A stretch of DNA of 64,000 nucleotides from Pseudocolwellia sp048296855 (GTDB lineage Bacteria; Pseudomonadota; Gammaproteobacteria; Enterobacterales; Alteromonadaceae), in NCBI GenBank assembly GCA_048296855.1, contig CP182631.1, one strand, 5' to 3'. Below the pieces are notes generated by a model. It did not search any database. It had not been told where the DNA came from and saw only the letters and a list, made by a program, of their open reading frames with translations. Numbering within the stretch: the first letter of the stretch is position 1; every line of letters starts with the position of its first letter. This document shows positions 25,806 to 35,034 of this stretch, piece after piece. Position numbers and translations under genes: made by a program.

Positions 25806-27488
25806 GTGAAAATAATAAATATTAAAGTAACTGTTTTTGCTATTTGTTTGTTGTTACTCGTAGTAGCGAATACACAAAGCAATGCTAATGCCCAAATTGA
25901 GGTAAAGCAGCAGGTTGGTGTTGCTACAATTGAAGAAGAGGTTAAGGGTTATTTAACACTTATTGATGAAACTTCTCATATAAATACCACCTATATATCA
26001 GGTAAAACAATGTACGTATCCGTGGCTTTTGAAGCGGGTAGTGGTAATCAGGTTGATGGTTCGGGTATACAGTTTTTTTTACGTGAAATGACACCTGCTT
26101 GGGAGGTGGTTCATGATATTAACATTCACGATTCAACAGTTATTGGTGATCAAAATGGAACGTCAACTGTTGCAATTTCATTAAACGGCATTAAGCCTAC
26201 GGCTGATCTCTCGGCGGGTAATTTCTATTTTTTATTTGCCTCATTTATAAGTTCAGATGGTATTACTCATAGTATTGATGGTGTTGGTAACATCAAAATT
26301 GAAGCAGATCCTACTATCGTATTAGCATCATTAACGCTAGATAATAAATATAAATATTATAAGCGCTACACGACTGATGGCACTATTGATGTTGTGGCTA
26401 ATTATAATGCGGGTACCGGACATACAGTCGCCAATGTAAATGGTGGTGTACGTTTTATGTTACGTGAAATGACACCCGATTGGTTGGTGGTTAACGACTT
26501 CGTTGTGGCTGATAGCCACACTATAGGTACTCAGTCGGGCATTGCAATGGCGAGCATATCATTGGCAGGTGTAACACCAACAGCTGATTTACCTGATGAT
26601 AATTTCTATTTAATATTCTCGGTGTTCAAATCTACAGATGGAAACTTATATAGCATTTCAGGTGTAGCACCTATTTATATTGTTGCTGGTGATGGTCGTT
26701 CAGACAATAAAATAGTGGAGCCGTTATTATCTCTTGATAACAATAATAAATACTATCAAACCTACCATACAGATAAGACGATTGATGTCGTAGCTCACTA
26801 TAATGCAGGTAAAGGTCATACGGTAATGGGCACTCATGGTGGCGTGAGTTTTATGTTACGTGAAATGACATCAAATTGGACCGTTGTTAAAGATGTTGTT
26901 GTGAATGATATGCATGCAGTAGGCACTCAATCAGGTACAGCAAAGGCGAGTATTCCATTGAACAAGTTAACTCCCACCGCTTATTTACCTGCAGGAAACT
27001 TTTACTTTTTATTTGCTAGTTTTGAATCTTCAAATGGTAATAAATATGACATTCCTGGTATTACTCCAATTAATCTTGTTTCTGATAATGGAGATCATAC
27101 TCCTTCGCTAACACTCAATGATAAGTACAAATATTATCAAACCTATTACACCGGCGGAACAATTGATGTTGCTGCTAAATATAATGCAGGAGAAGGACAT
27201 AAAGTTACTAAAGCACGTGGTGGTGTACGGTTTTTATTACGAGAGATGACGTCGAGCTGGGTCGTTGTTAACGACATTGTTGTGGATGATAGCAGTGCTA
27301 TAGGCAATCGCTTAGGCACAGCAAGAGGTAGTATTCCACTAGTGGGCGTAACACCTACGGCTAACTTACCTGAAGGCAACTTCTACCTTTTATTTTCTAT
27401 TTTCGAATCAACAGATGGTAAAAAATATAGCATTTCAGGCATTACCCCAATCGAAATTGAAGCAGAAACTAATAGCCTCAAGCAGTGA
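25806..27488 (+). CDS. Secreted protein with four ~120-aa repeats
   Basis: The 560-residue product starts at GTG and has a signal peptide (TVFAICLLLLVVANTQSNANA). Four similar repeats follow, at about residues 48-165, 175-295, 310-420 and 430-550. Each has a DGTIDVVANYNAGxGHTV-like segment, GGVRFMLREMT, GTQSG and the ending PTADLPxGNFYFLFA. The same unit occurs three times in the adjacent GH86 enzyme, so the two proteins share a domain I cannot name. A beta-sandwich carbohydrate- or protein-binding domain is likely. No catalytic domain is present, so it may be an extracellular binding or scaffold protein for agar breakdown. Confidence 0.8.
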   Translation: MKIINIKVTVFAICLLLLVVANTQSNANAQIEVKQQVGVATIEEEVKGYLTLIDETSHINTTYISGKTMYVSVAFEAGSGNQVDGSGIQFFLREMTPAWEVVHDINIHDSTVIGDQNGTSTVAISLNGIKPTADLSAGNFYFLFASFISSDGITHSIDGVGNIKIEADPTIVLASLTLDNKYKYYKRYTTDGTIDVVANYNAGTGHTVANVNGGVRFMLREMTPDWLVVNDFVVADSHTIGTQSGIAMASISLAGVTPTADLPDDNFYLIFSVFKSTDGNLYSISGVAPIYIVAGDGRSDNKIVEPLLSLDNNNKYYQTYHTDKTIDVVAHYNAGKGHTVMGTHGGVSFMLREMTSNWTVVKDVVVNDMHAVGTQSGTAKASIPLNKLTPTAYLPAGNFYFLFASFESSNGNKYDIPGITPINLVSDNGDHTPSLTLNDKYKYYQTYYTGGTIDVAAKYNAGEGHKVTKARGGVRFLLREMTSSWVVVNDIVVDDSSAIGNRLGTARGSIPLVGVTPTANLPEGNFYLLFSIFESTDGKKYSISGITPIEIEAETNSLKQ

Positions 27489-27511
27489 GGTTAGCGATTA
27501 AGTATTTATTT

Positions 27512-27535
27512 AAAAAGAGTTTCATGACTCTTTTT
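27512..27535 (+). terminator. Intrinsic terminator after the repeat-protein gene
   Basis: AAAAAGAGT and ACTCTTTTT pair perfectly around TTCATG, followed by more A/T, 24 bp after the stop codon. Confidence 0.75.
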
Positions 27536-27686
27536 ATTAAAGGTCATTATTTTTTAGTGCGGTTACACTTTTAAGGAAACCGAGAGTAGCGTTTGATATT
27601 TTGTAGTTATTAGATCACCCACTGATTATTAATGAAATATAACTGATAGTTTTCATAGCTATGAATAAGTGTTTGTACCATAAAAT

Positions 27687-27716
27687 AAATAGTTAACAAT
27701 TAATTGTTAACTATTT
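27687..27716. promoter_or_regulatory. Perfect 30-bp palindrome ahead of the GH86 gene
   Basis: The sequence centred on AACAATTAATTGTT is identical to its reverse complement over 30 bases, 72 bp before the GH86 start codon. It is most simply a dimeric regulator operator. A partial relative (AAACAATTAACAA) lies before the GH50 gene near 34991. Confidence 0.65.
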
Positions 27717-27788
27717 GGTGTTTGTATTTAAATACGGCTAGGTAAAACTATTCAATAATAACGATAATTAAAATGATAAAGGTGTTAT

Positions 27789-30700
27789 ATGAAAAGGAAC
27801 TATATAAGTCAGTTGATCATAGCTTCCTCATTAGGTTTTACTGTGAGCTCAATCGCAGTGGAATCTGTGAAAGTAGATATCAACTTAGATATTAAACATG
27901 AAGTTAGAGGTGTATCAGATTTCAATCGTAAAAAGCATATTACGGTACATGCAGCATTAACAGAAGGTGATTGGAAAGGCGAAGCTGACACCATGAACTA
28001 CTTAATGAACGACCTAGATGTTTACTTTGGTCGTGATAACGGTATGGCATCGTGGATTTTTAAGGCTACAGGCCAAGATCCTAACAATCTAGGTAAGCCT
28101 GATATTGCTGATCTGAAAAATTTTGGCCAATGGCATAAAGATAATATGTACGACAATTTGCCAGAATCCATACGAGCATATGAATCTCGTTCTAATGAAA
28201 TGATTATGGGTATTACCCCACATGGTCCATTTCCTACACAGTCATATTGGCCTAACGATTTAGCAGGTAAAGATGATGAAGCAGGTAAGTATGTACTTAG
28301 GCATATTGCCGATGGCGCAGAATGGGTGGGTGAATACCTAGATCAATTTTTTCGTAAAAATGGTGAAAGCAGCGGTGTGTTAATGCCTAAATATTGGGAA
28401 GTGATTAACGAACCTGATATGGATATTAACGTAGGTCGTACTTTTGTGATGTCGAGTTTTGAGCAACTTTTTGAATACCATAATCTTGTTGCTGAAGAAA
28501 TTAAGAAAAAATTACCTGAGGGTCAACGTCCGCTTGTAGGAGGTATGACATGGGGACTTCATGATTTAGAGCAAGGCGATTTATCAGAACGTTTCCCTAC
28601 GCAAGAAAGAGCCGTGAGATCTCGTTATGCATTTGAAGAGGGAGATTTAGAAGACTTTTTACAATCGATAACGTCTTCAAATTACTGGGCTACCCAAGAT
28701 GAAAAATATTTTCAGTGGGATGCCATTTGGAAAGGCTTTATGGATGCTTCAGGCGAAAATATGGATTTTTACTCAATCCATTTATACGACTGGGCTCAAA
28801 TGGGTGATAACCCACGACAAGGCAGTACCTTCCGTCGAGGTATGAAAACTGAAGCTATTTTAGATATGGTGGAATGGTACGACGCGCAAGTTAACGGTAA
28901 AGAAAACTTAAAACCTTGGGTTATTTCGGAATATGGTGCAATAGCATCTAAACATGCCAAATTAGAATTTATTGGTAACGATTATCGTTATGCCGATTGG
29001 CTGCATTTAAGAACATTTAACCAAATGTTCATGCAAATACTAACGCGTCCATCTCAAGTGCTTAAATCCATGCCATTTTCACCAATCAAAGGGGCGTGGG
29101 GGTTATTAACAGGTCCTAACGGTGAAGCTATTCGTTATGAAGCATCATTAATGCAAACCGATGAAGCGCTTGCTGAAAATTATGACAATGCTGATTGGTA
29201 TGTAACTGATAAAATTCAATGGTATGAATTATGGTCAGACGTTAAAGGTACTCGTGTTGACACTCACTCAAGCGATCCCGATGTACAAGTTGACGCTTAT
29301 GTTGACGGTAATCACACATACTTAATTCTAAATAACCTTGAATGGTACAACATTCCTGTAGATTTATCGTTCATGGGTAACAATAGCAATTCAGTAAAAA
29401 GTGTGAATATGAAACATTCATATTTAGCTGAAGGACTAAGTGCTGTAAATTTAGGTCGTCCAGTCTTGGCTAAAGCTACGCTAGATGGCTTGCCTGAAAG
29501 CGTAACATTAGAACCTGGTTCAACGATCATTTTAGATATTGAATACAATCAAAATGTATCAATAACATCAACAATGGTTGAGGAAAAATACTACGGAGAA
29601 AGTTTAGCTGGTGCAGGAAAAGGCGCTGCTGCTAAAGGTCAAATCCATCGTATTACTGGCACAAGTATGACGGGTAACATTAACGATGTGCCTGTACCTA
29701 CAAATGGTGAAGCTACATTAAGAATTGCTGCTGAATTTTATCCATTTCATGCGTCAAAGCCCACTAATAATAGCTTTACCATTAACGGACATACACTTGA
29801 TGTTCCAACGCAAATTAATCCAAATGCTAGCGGTGTAATGACCGAACATTTCGATTACATGGGACCTGAAGTTGATGAAGGTAGCGTATCATTAAATTTA
29901 ATTGAGATACCTGTACCATTAGAATATTTATCTGAAGATAACGTAATTACGGCCAATGTAGCATCTGCACGAGCATTTACAGCAATAAGCCTTTCTTTAT
30001 GGACTACAGATAAAAATCTAAACAGAACGACTCCTGAAAGTTGTGACCCTTGTACTATCGCAACTGATTTAACCATATCAGGCGAAAGTAATGTCTTTAT
30101 TAAAGAGACTATTGCATTAACGGCGAACATTTTACCTATCGATGCGCAAAGTAAAACCGTTAACTGGACAAGTTCTAACGTTAACATTGTAGCGGTTGAT
30201 CAAAACGGTCTTGCAACAGGTACAGGCGCGGGTACAACAACAATAACAGCAACAACTGCAGAAGGCGTATTGATTGCAGAGCATGAAGTTACTGTAGTTA
30301 CGATTGAACTGAGCAGTGTTGATATTAGTGAAGAGAGCGCTGATTTAGGTCTGAATGAAACACTACAGCTTAATGTAAGTGTAGCGCCATTTAACGCAAC
30401 TAATAAAAAGGTTACATGGTCTTCATCTAATGATGCTGTTGCTACTGTATCTACCAATGGATTAATTACAGCAGTTGGTACAGGTAATGCCATTATTAAA
30501 GCTGAAGCCGTTGGCGGAGGTGCTAGTGATACTGTTAGCGTTAATGTGACCAGTGTTGCGGTAGAGGCTGTCGACTTACCAAGCATCGGTGTAATTGTAC
30601 TGCCAGGTAGTTATCAAGCTAATGTGAGCTTTACACCAAATAATGCAACAGATCTGTCTGTTAATTGGAAATCAGCGAATGCTGGTATTGCTTCAGTAGA

Positions 30701-32675
30701 TACCTCTGGGCTTATTTCAGGCGTTTCTGCTGGCGCAACAACCGTTACGGTTACGTCAAACGATGGTAGTCATGAAGACAGTATTATTGTTAACGTGATT
30801 GATGAAATCGATGTTACTGCGACACCTGTAGAAATTGAAGCTGAAACTATGAGCAATACCGGCGGTGCATTTGCTGGATTTGTTGCGAGCGATGAAGGCA
30901 TAAATACTAACCAAACGGGTGATTGGGCTGAATTTGAGGTTGAGTTTGAACAAGCCGGAGTTTACCGTTTTATTCTTGATGCAGGTACGCCTACTGCTAG
31001 CGGTACGGGCGTAGAAGTATTCATTAATGGTGTTTCTTCAGGATCGGCAGATATTCCTTCAACCACTAGCTGGGATATTATGCAAAGCACGATAGTGACT
31101 AACAATCTACTTGTACCTACTGTGGGTACGCATACTATCCGTATTCAAAGTATTGGTGAAGAAGGTCTGTGGCAATGGAATGCTGACAAAATAGCGTTTG
31201 TATTACTGAGTGGATTAAATCCCGCGCTAGACCCTGACGGAGAACCGACAGATCCAACTGACCCGTCTGATCCATCAGACCCTGCAACCCCATCACTAAC
31301 CCTTGATGACGCCGCTAAATATTTATCAACCACTTATTATGTTGATGGTACGCTTGATGTAGCTGCTAATTTTCAAGCAGGAACAGGACATAGCGTAGAA
31401 GGTGAATTGAATGGTGTTAAGTTTTTCTTACGGGAAATGGACGCAAGTTGGGCAGTCGTTAAAGATACGTTAGCGTTTGATGCAACAACCGTAGGTAAAC
31501 AATCGGGCACAGCTACCGCAAAAATATCATTAGCGGGTCTTACACCAACTGCTGATTTACCTACAGGTAATTTCTACTTCTTATTTGCCGCGTTTAAATC
31601 AAGCGATGGCATTACCTACAAAATTGGTGGTGTACAACCTATTACAATCAAAGCCGAAGCCACTCCTGTTGAAGCATCATTAACGCTAGATGATGATAAT
31701 AAATATTTAACAACCACATATACAACTGGTGGAACACTGCCCGTAACGGCTAACTTTGAAGCAGGTAGTGGTCAAACGGTTGCAGCTGACTTGAATGGTG
31801 TTAAGTTTTTCTTACGGGAAATGGACGCAAGCTGGACATTAGTTAAAGACGTATTAGCCTACGATGGCACTGCTATTGGTAAACAAAGTGGTGTTGCGAG
31901 CGCGAATATCTCATTAGTGGATGTTTTACCTTCAGCTGAATTACCTAGTGGTAACTTCTACTTTTTATATGCCGCTTTTCAGTCGACTGACGGTACGTTA
32001 TATAAAATTGGAGGCGTTCAGCCAATCAATATCCTTGCTGTTGATGAACCTACAGAGCCAGAAGAACCTGTGGATAATGGAGAGCCGGGAGTTACGGTTG
32101 ATGATGTAAACCAATACATTAGTACGGTATATCCAAAAGGTGGAATATTAACATTAACCGCTAAATTTGAAGCTGGCGCTAATAATACCGTGGTATCAAG
32201 TTCATTTGCAGGTGTAACAGGTGGTATTCAGTTTATTTTGCAAGAACTACGAGAAAATGGTTCTCAAGTAAAACGCGTTGTTGTGGGCGAGTCATCTTCA
32301 ATTGGCCAACAAAATGGCTGGTTAACAGTTGATATTCCATTAGTACATCCAACTCAAGGCGACTTAAAAGCGTCAGACGAGCTGAACGCCGGCCACTACT
32401 ACAACCTAACTGCACGTTTTAAATCGTCTAATGGTAGTACTCAGTTTTTAAGTAATTTATCTCCTATTACTATCTCTGCAAATGTAGAGGTTTTAGGCGA
32501 TATGGACAACGATTCTGATGTAGACACCTTAGACGTACGTTTGTTTACGACAATGGCCAGAAACAACGAAATAACAGATTTACGTTACGACTTTAACAAC
32601 GACGGTGTTGTAAATACGCGCGATGTTCGTGGTATTACCGCGTTATGTACACGTAGCCGATGTTCAATTAATTAA
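27789..32675 (+). CDS. Secreted GH86 beta-agarase/porphyranase, multidomain with dockerin-like end
   Basis: The 1628-residue protein should cleave agar or porphyran internally outside the cell. Order: signal peptide (1-24); GH86 catalytic region (about 25-590) with candidate acid/base in KYWEVINEPDM (E near 208) and nucleophile in WVISEYGAI (E near 381); three Ig-like BIG2 domains (about 755-1007); a CBM6-type module (VEIEAETMSNTGG to WQWNADKIAF, about 1010-1140); an Asp/Pro/Ser linker; three ~120-aa repeats as in the preceding gene (about 1165-1565, the third divergent); and a C-terminal dockerin-like pair of calcium loops (GDMDNDSDVDTLDVRLF and YDFNNDGVVNTRDVRGI, about 1567-1620). The dockerin-like end directly precedes a cohesin-like protein. 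Confidence 0.88.
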   Translation: MKRNYISQLIIASSLGFTVSSIAVESVKVDINLDIKHEVRGVSDFNRKKHITVHAALTEGDWKGEADTMNYLMNDLDVYFGRDNGMASWIFKATGQDPNNLGKPDIADLKNFGQWHKDNMYDNLPESIRAYESRSNEMIMGITPHGPFPTQSYWPNDLAGKDDEAGKYVLRHIADGAEWVGEYLDQFFRKNGESSGVLMPKYWEVINEPDMDINVGRTFVMSSFEQLFEYHNLVAEEIKKKLPEGQRPLVGGMTWGLHDLEQGDLSERFPTQERAVRSRYAFEEGDLEDFLQSITSSNYWATQDEKYFQWDAIWKGFMDASGENMDFYSIHLYDWAQMGDNPRQGSTFRRGMKTEAILDMVEWYDAQVNGKENLKPWVISEYGAIASKHAKLEFIGNDYRYADWLHLRTFNQMFMQILTRPSQVLKSMPFSPIKGAWGLLTGPNGEAIRYEASLMQTDEALAENYDNADWYVTDKIQWYELWSDVKGTRVDTHSSDPDVQVDAYVDGNHTYLILNNLEWYNIPVDLSFMGNNSNSVKSVNMKHSYLAEGLSAVNLGRPVLAKATLDGLPESVTLEPGSTIILDIEYNQNVSITSTMVEEKYYGESLAGAGKGAAAKGQIHRITGTSMTGNINDVPVPTNGEATLRIAAEFYPFHASKPTNNSFTINGHTLDVPTQINPNASGVMTEHFDYMGPEVDEGSVSLNLIEIPVPLEYLSEDNVITANVASARAFTAISLSLWTTDKNLNRTTPESCDPCTIATDLTISGESNVFIKETIALTANILPIDAQSKTVNWTSSNVNIVAVDQNGLATGTGAGTTTITATTAEGVLIAEHEVTVVTIELSSVDISEESADLGLNETLQLNVSVAPFNATNKKVTWSSSNDAVATVSTNGLITAVGTGNAIIKAEAVGGGASDTVSVNVTSVAVEAVDLPSIGVIVLPGSYQANVSFTPNNATDLSVNWKSANAGIASVDTSGLISGVSAGATTVTVTSNDGSHEDSIIVNVIDEIDVTATPVEIEAETMSNTGGAFAGFVASDEGINTNQTGDWAEFEVEFEQAGVYRFILDAGTPTASGTGVEVFINGVSSGSADIPSTTSWDIMQSTIVTNNLLVPTVGTHTIRIQSIGEEGLWQWNADKIAFVLLSGLNPALDPDGEPTDPTDPSDPSDPATPSLTLDDAAKYLSTTYYVDGTLDVAANFQAGTGHSVEGELNGVKFFLREMDASWAVVKDTLAFDATTVGKQSGTATAKISLAGLTPTADLPTGNFYFLFAAFKSSDGITYKIGGVQPITIKAEATPVEASLTLDDDNKYLTTTYTTGGTLPVTANFEAGSGQTVAADLNGVKFFLREMDASWTLVKDVLAYDGTAIGKQSGVASANISLVDVLPSAELPSGNFYFLYAAFQSTDGTLYKIGGVQPINILAVDEPTEPEEPVDNGEPGVTVDDVNQYISTVYPKGGILTLTAKFEAGANNTVVSSSFAGVTGGIQFILQELRENGSQVKRVVVGESSSIGQQNGWLTVDIPLVHPTQGDLKASDELNAGHYYNLTARFKSSNGSTQFLSNLSPITISANVEVLGDMDNDSDVDTLDVRLFTTMARNNEITDLRYDFNNDGVVNTRDVRGITALCTRSRCSIN

Positions 32676-32686
32676 GGGTATAGATA

Positions 32687-33196
32687 ATGAAAAAAGTAAT
32701 ATTAACATTTTTAACGTTGTTAGCGTTCAACGTTAATGCAGGTTTAATCACCACCACAAGCGACCAAGTTACCTATAATGCAGGTGATACGGTATTAGTT
32801 GATTTATTTATTAATGAGGCTAATCCGAGTATTGATTGGTTACAAGTTGAATACTTGTTTAACAATACAGAATTGTCATTCGAAGGTTTTAGTATCACAA
32901 ATGAAGTATTTGATAATACATACTATGACGATATTTTTGCCGATGTAGATTTACTCACCATTCAAGTCGGTTTTTTAGCTGACTGGAGTAACTTTTTAGG
33001 TACGTCATTCCAGTTAGGTCAGCTTGAATTTACGGCATTAAGTAGCAGTGTTAGTGCTGATTTTACACTGGCGGATGTTTTTGCTGAAGATAAAGACTTT
33101 AATCCTGTATCGGTACAAGCCGTGCCAGAGCCATCGGCAATTGCTTTATTTGCTTTAGGGTTATTGGCATTGCGTCGTTATCGTGTAAAAGGTTAA
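32687..33196 (+). CDS. Cohesin-like PEP-CTERM surface protein
   Basis: The 169-residue product has a signal peptide (VILTFLTLLAFNVNA), a central domain of about 115 residues, and a PEP-CTERM sorting signal (VPEPSAIALFALGLLALRRYR). The central domain (TYNAGDTVLVDLFINEANPSIDWLQVEYLFNN...QLGQLEFTA) has the pattern of cohesin/CBM2-like beta-sandwiches. It starts 11 bases after the GH86 stop and is probably co-transcribed. PEP-CTERM proteins are cleaved by an exosortase, which must be encoded elsewhere. A role in holding the dockerin-like GH86 enzyme at the surface is inferred from domain pairing and adjacency. Confidence 0.75.
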   Translation: MKKVILTFLTLLAFNVNAGLITTTSDQVTYNAGDTVLVDLFINEANPSIDWLQVEYLFNNTELSFEGFSITNEVFDNTYYDDIFADVDLLTIQVGFLADWSNFLGTSFQLGQLEFTALSSSVSADFTLADVFAEDKDFNPVSVQAVPEPSAIALFALGLLALRRYRVKG

Positions 33197-33224
33197 TGAT
33201 TAATAAGTAATGATTAATCATTCA

Positions 33225-33256
33225 TTAAAAGGAGCCGTTAAAATGGCTCCTTTTAA
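33225..33256 (+). terminator. Intrinsic terminator after the PEP-CTERM gene
   Basis: TTAAAAGGAGCC and GGCTCCTTTTAA form a perfect 12-bp stem with an 8-base loop. Confidence 0.85.
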
Positions 33257-33393
33257 TCGTTATTTTTGTAGGAAAAACAATATCAAAAGATAGACTTGTT
33301 ATTTTATTTAAAATTGATTGTATATTGTTGATTTTTTACTATGTAAGGCAAGTAAACACTAATAATCATTTAAGTTAAATAAAGAGATATAGT

Positions 33394-34848
33394 ATGTTAA
33401 ATAGTCGTTTTTTAGTTCAGTTGCTAGCGCTTAGTAGCTTGTTTTTTTCCTCATTTTATTCAATAGCAAGTGATGAACGACCGAATATTATTGTGATTTT
33501 AGCAGATGATTTAGGTTACAACGATGTGGGTTTTACTGGAAAAACAGATATACAAACCCCTAATCTTGATAAGTTGGCGAGCGATGGTGTTATTTTTAAA
33601 AATGGTTATGTTACTCACCCATACTGCGGGCCTTCAAGAGCAGGTTTAATAACGGGTCGATACCAAGCCCGATTTGGTATGGAAAATAATGTGTCGTACT
33701 CACCTAACGACAAATACATGGGATTACCGTTAACAGAAACTACATTTGCTAAACGTTTACAAAAAGTGGGTTATAAAACGTCTGTTTTTGGTAAATGGCA
33801 TCTCGGCGGAGCACCTAAATTTCAACCGAACAAACGTGGTTTCGATTATTTTTATGGCTTTTTAGATGGCGGCCATAACTATATGCCAGAGCAAGTTCAT
33901 GTAGGCGGAGATGGTTATTCACTACCTATCATGCGCAACCACAAGCCTGCTGAATTTGATGAATACTTAACTACAGCATTAAGCCGAGATGCCACGCGCT
34001 TTATCGCTGACAATAAAGACCAGCCATTTATGATGTATTTGTCATACAATGCGCCGCATTCTCCGCTGCAAGCACCTGAAGAAACAATCAAAAAATATAG
34101 CCATATTAAAAATCCAAAGCGTCAAATTTATGCAGCAATGGTTGATGAAATGGATCAGGGCATTGGTATGATTATCGATGCGTTAAAAGAAAGTGGTGAG
34201 TTTGATAATACGCTAATATTTTTCCTTTCAGATAATGGTGGCTTGTATCCTGATACTTGGTGGCCAACGTTTGATTGGGCAGATAATTCACCGTTTCGTC
34301 ACGGTAAAGTGGCCTTGTTAGAAGGTGGTGTACACGTACCATTTATTGCGCATTGGCCTAACCAAATTAAAAAAGGTCAGGTTTTTGAAGGCCTAGTTTC
34401 TTCGTTAGATATTGCTGCAACTTCAGTTGCGTTAGCCGGCGCAGATGATTCTGATGGTTTATTAGATGGTGTTAATCTAGTACCTTTTGTTACAGGACAA
34501 AATAAGGGTACTCCACATAAAGCATTGTTTTGGCGTTTAGAAGAAGCTGATAATATTTGGGCTGTACGTACGCTTACAGGAAAATATATGCAGCAAGGTT
34601 TACCTGGTGTAGATCGCGCTTATTTTGATATGGTTGAAGATCCCACTGAGCAGCATAATATTGTTGATCAACGTCCTGATGAGCAAGCTAAGCTTGCCGT
34701 ATTATGGAACGAATGGAATAAAAAGAATCAAAATAACCTACTGCATCAAGCAAACGAATATAAAAAAGCACGTGATGCTTTTTACGAACAACTTCATCAA
34801 AAAAATATTGCTGATGCTAAAAATCAAAAAATTTATACCATTAAATAA
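33394..34848 (+). CDS. Secreted type I sulfatase
   Basis: The 484-residue protein has a signal peptide (to about residue 26), the metal-binding DD of ILADDLGYNDVG near 38-39, and the formylglycine motif CGPSR with Cys78, plus GKWHLGG near 138. These identify an S1-family sulfatase that needs a formylglycine-generating enzyme encoded elsewhere. Between GH86 and GH50 genes it most likely removes sulfate from porphyran or sulfated agar so that the agarases can act. It has its own terminator; a ribosome-binding site (AAAGAG) precedes the ATG. Confidence 0.93.
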   Translation: MLNSRFLVQLLALSSLFFSSFYSIASDERPNIIVILADDLGYNDVGFTGKTDIQTPNLDKLASDGVIFKNGYVTHPYCGPSRAGLITGRYQARFGMENNVSYSPNDKYMGLPLTETTFAKRLQKVGYKTSVFGKWHLGGAPKFQPNKRGFDYFYGFLDGGHNYMPEQVHVGGDGYSLPIMRNHKPAEFDEYLTTALSRDATRFIADNKDQPFMMYLSYNAPHSPLQAPEETIKKYSHIKNPKRQIYAAMVDEMDQGIGMIIDALKESGEFDNTLIFFLSDNGGLYPDTWWPTFDWADNSPFRHGKVALLEGGVHVPFIAHWPNQIKKGQVFEGLVSSLDIAATSVALAGADDSDGLLDGVNLVPFVTGQNKGTPHKALFWRLEEADNIWAVRTLTGKYMQQGLPGVDRAYFDMVEDPTEQHNIVDQRPDEQAKLAVLWNEWNKKNQNNLLHQANEYKKARDAFYEQLHQKNIADAKNQKIYTIK

Positions 34849-34880
34849 CTGATAAATAATAAAGATAAACCATTTATTGA

Positions 34881-34915
34881 ATGGCCGTAATCCTATTAGG
34901 TTACGGCCATTTTTT
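34881..34915 (+). terminator. Intrinsic terminator after the sulfatase gene
   Basis: ATGGCCGTAA and TTACGGCCAT form a perfect 10-bp stem around 10 bases, followed by TTTTT. Confidence 0.9.
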
Positions 34916-35034
34916 ATCACCAAATTTTTATTAATAAAAAATTATTTAGATAAAAAATTCACATGCATGCTTATTGATGAGAATATAGTAAACAATTAAC
35001 AATATTTTATGTGAATTATAATAAAGGTTATAAA

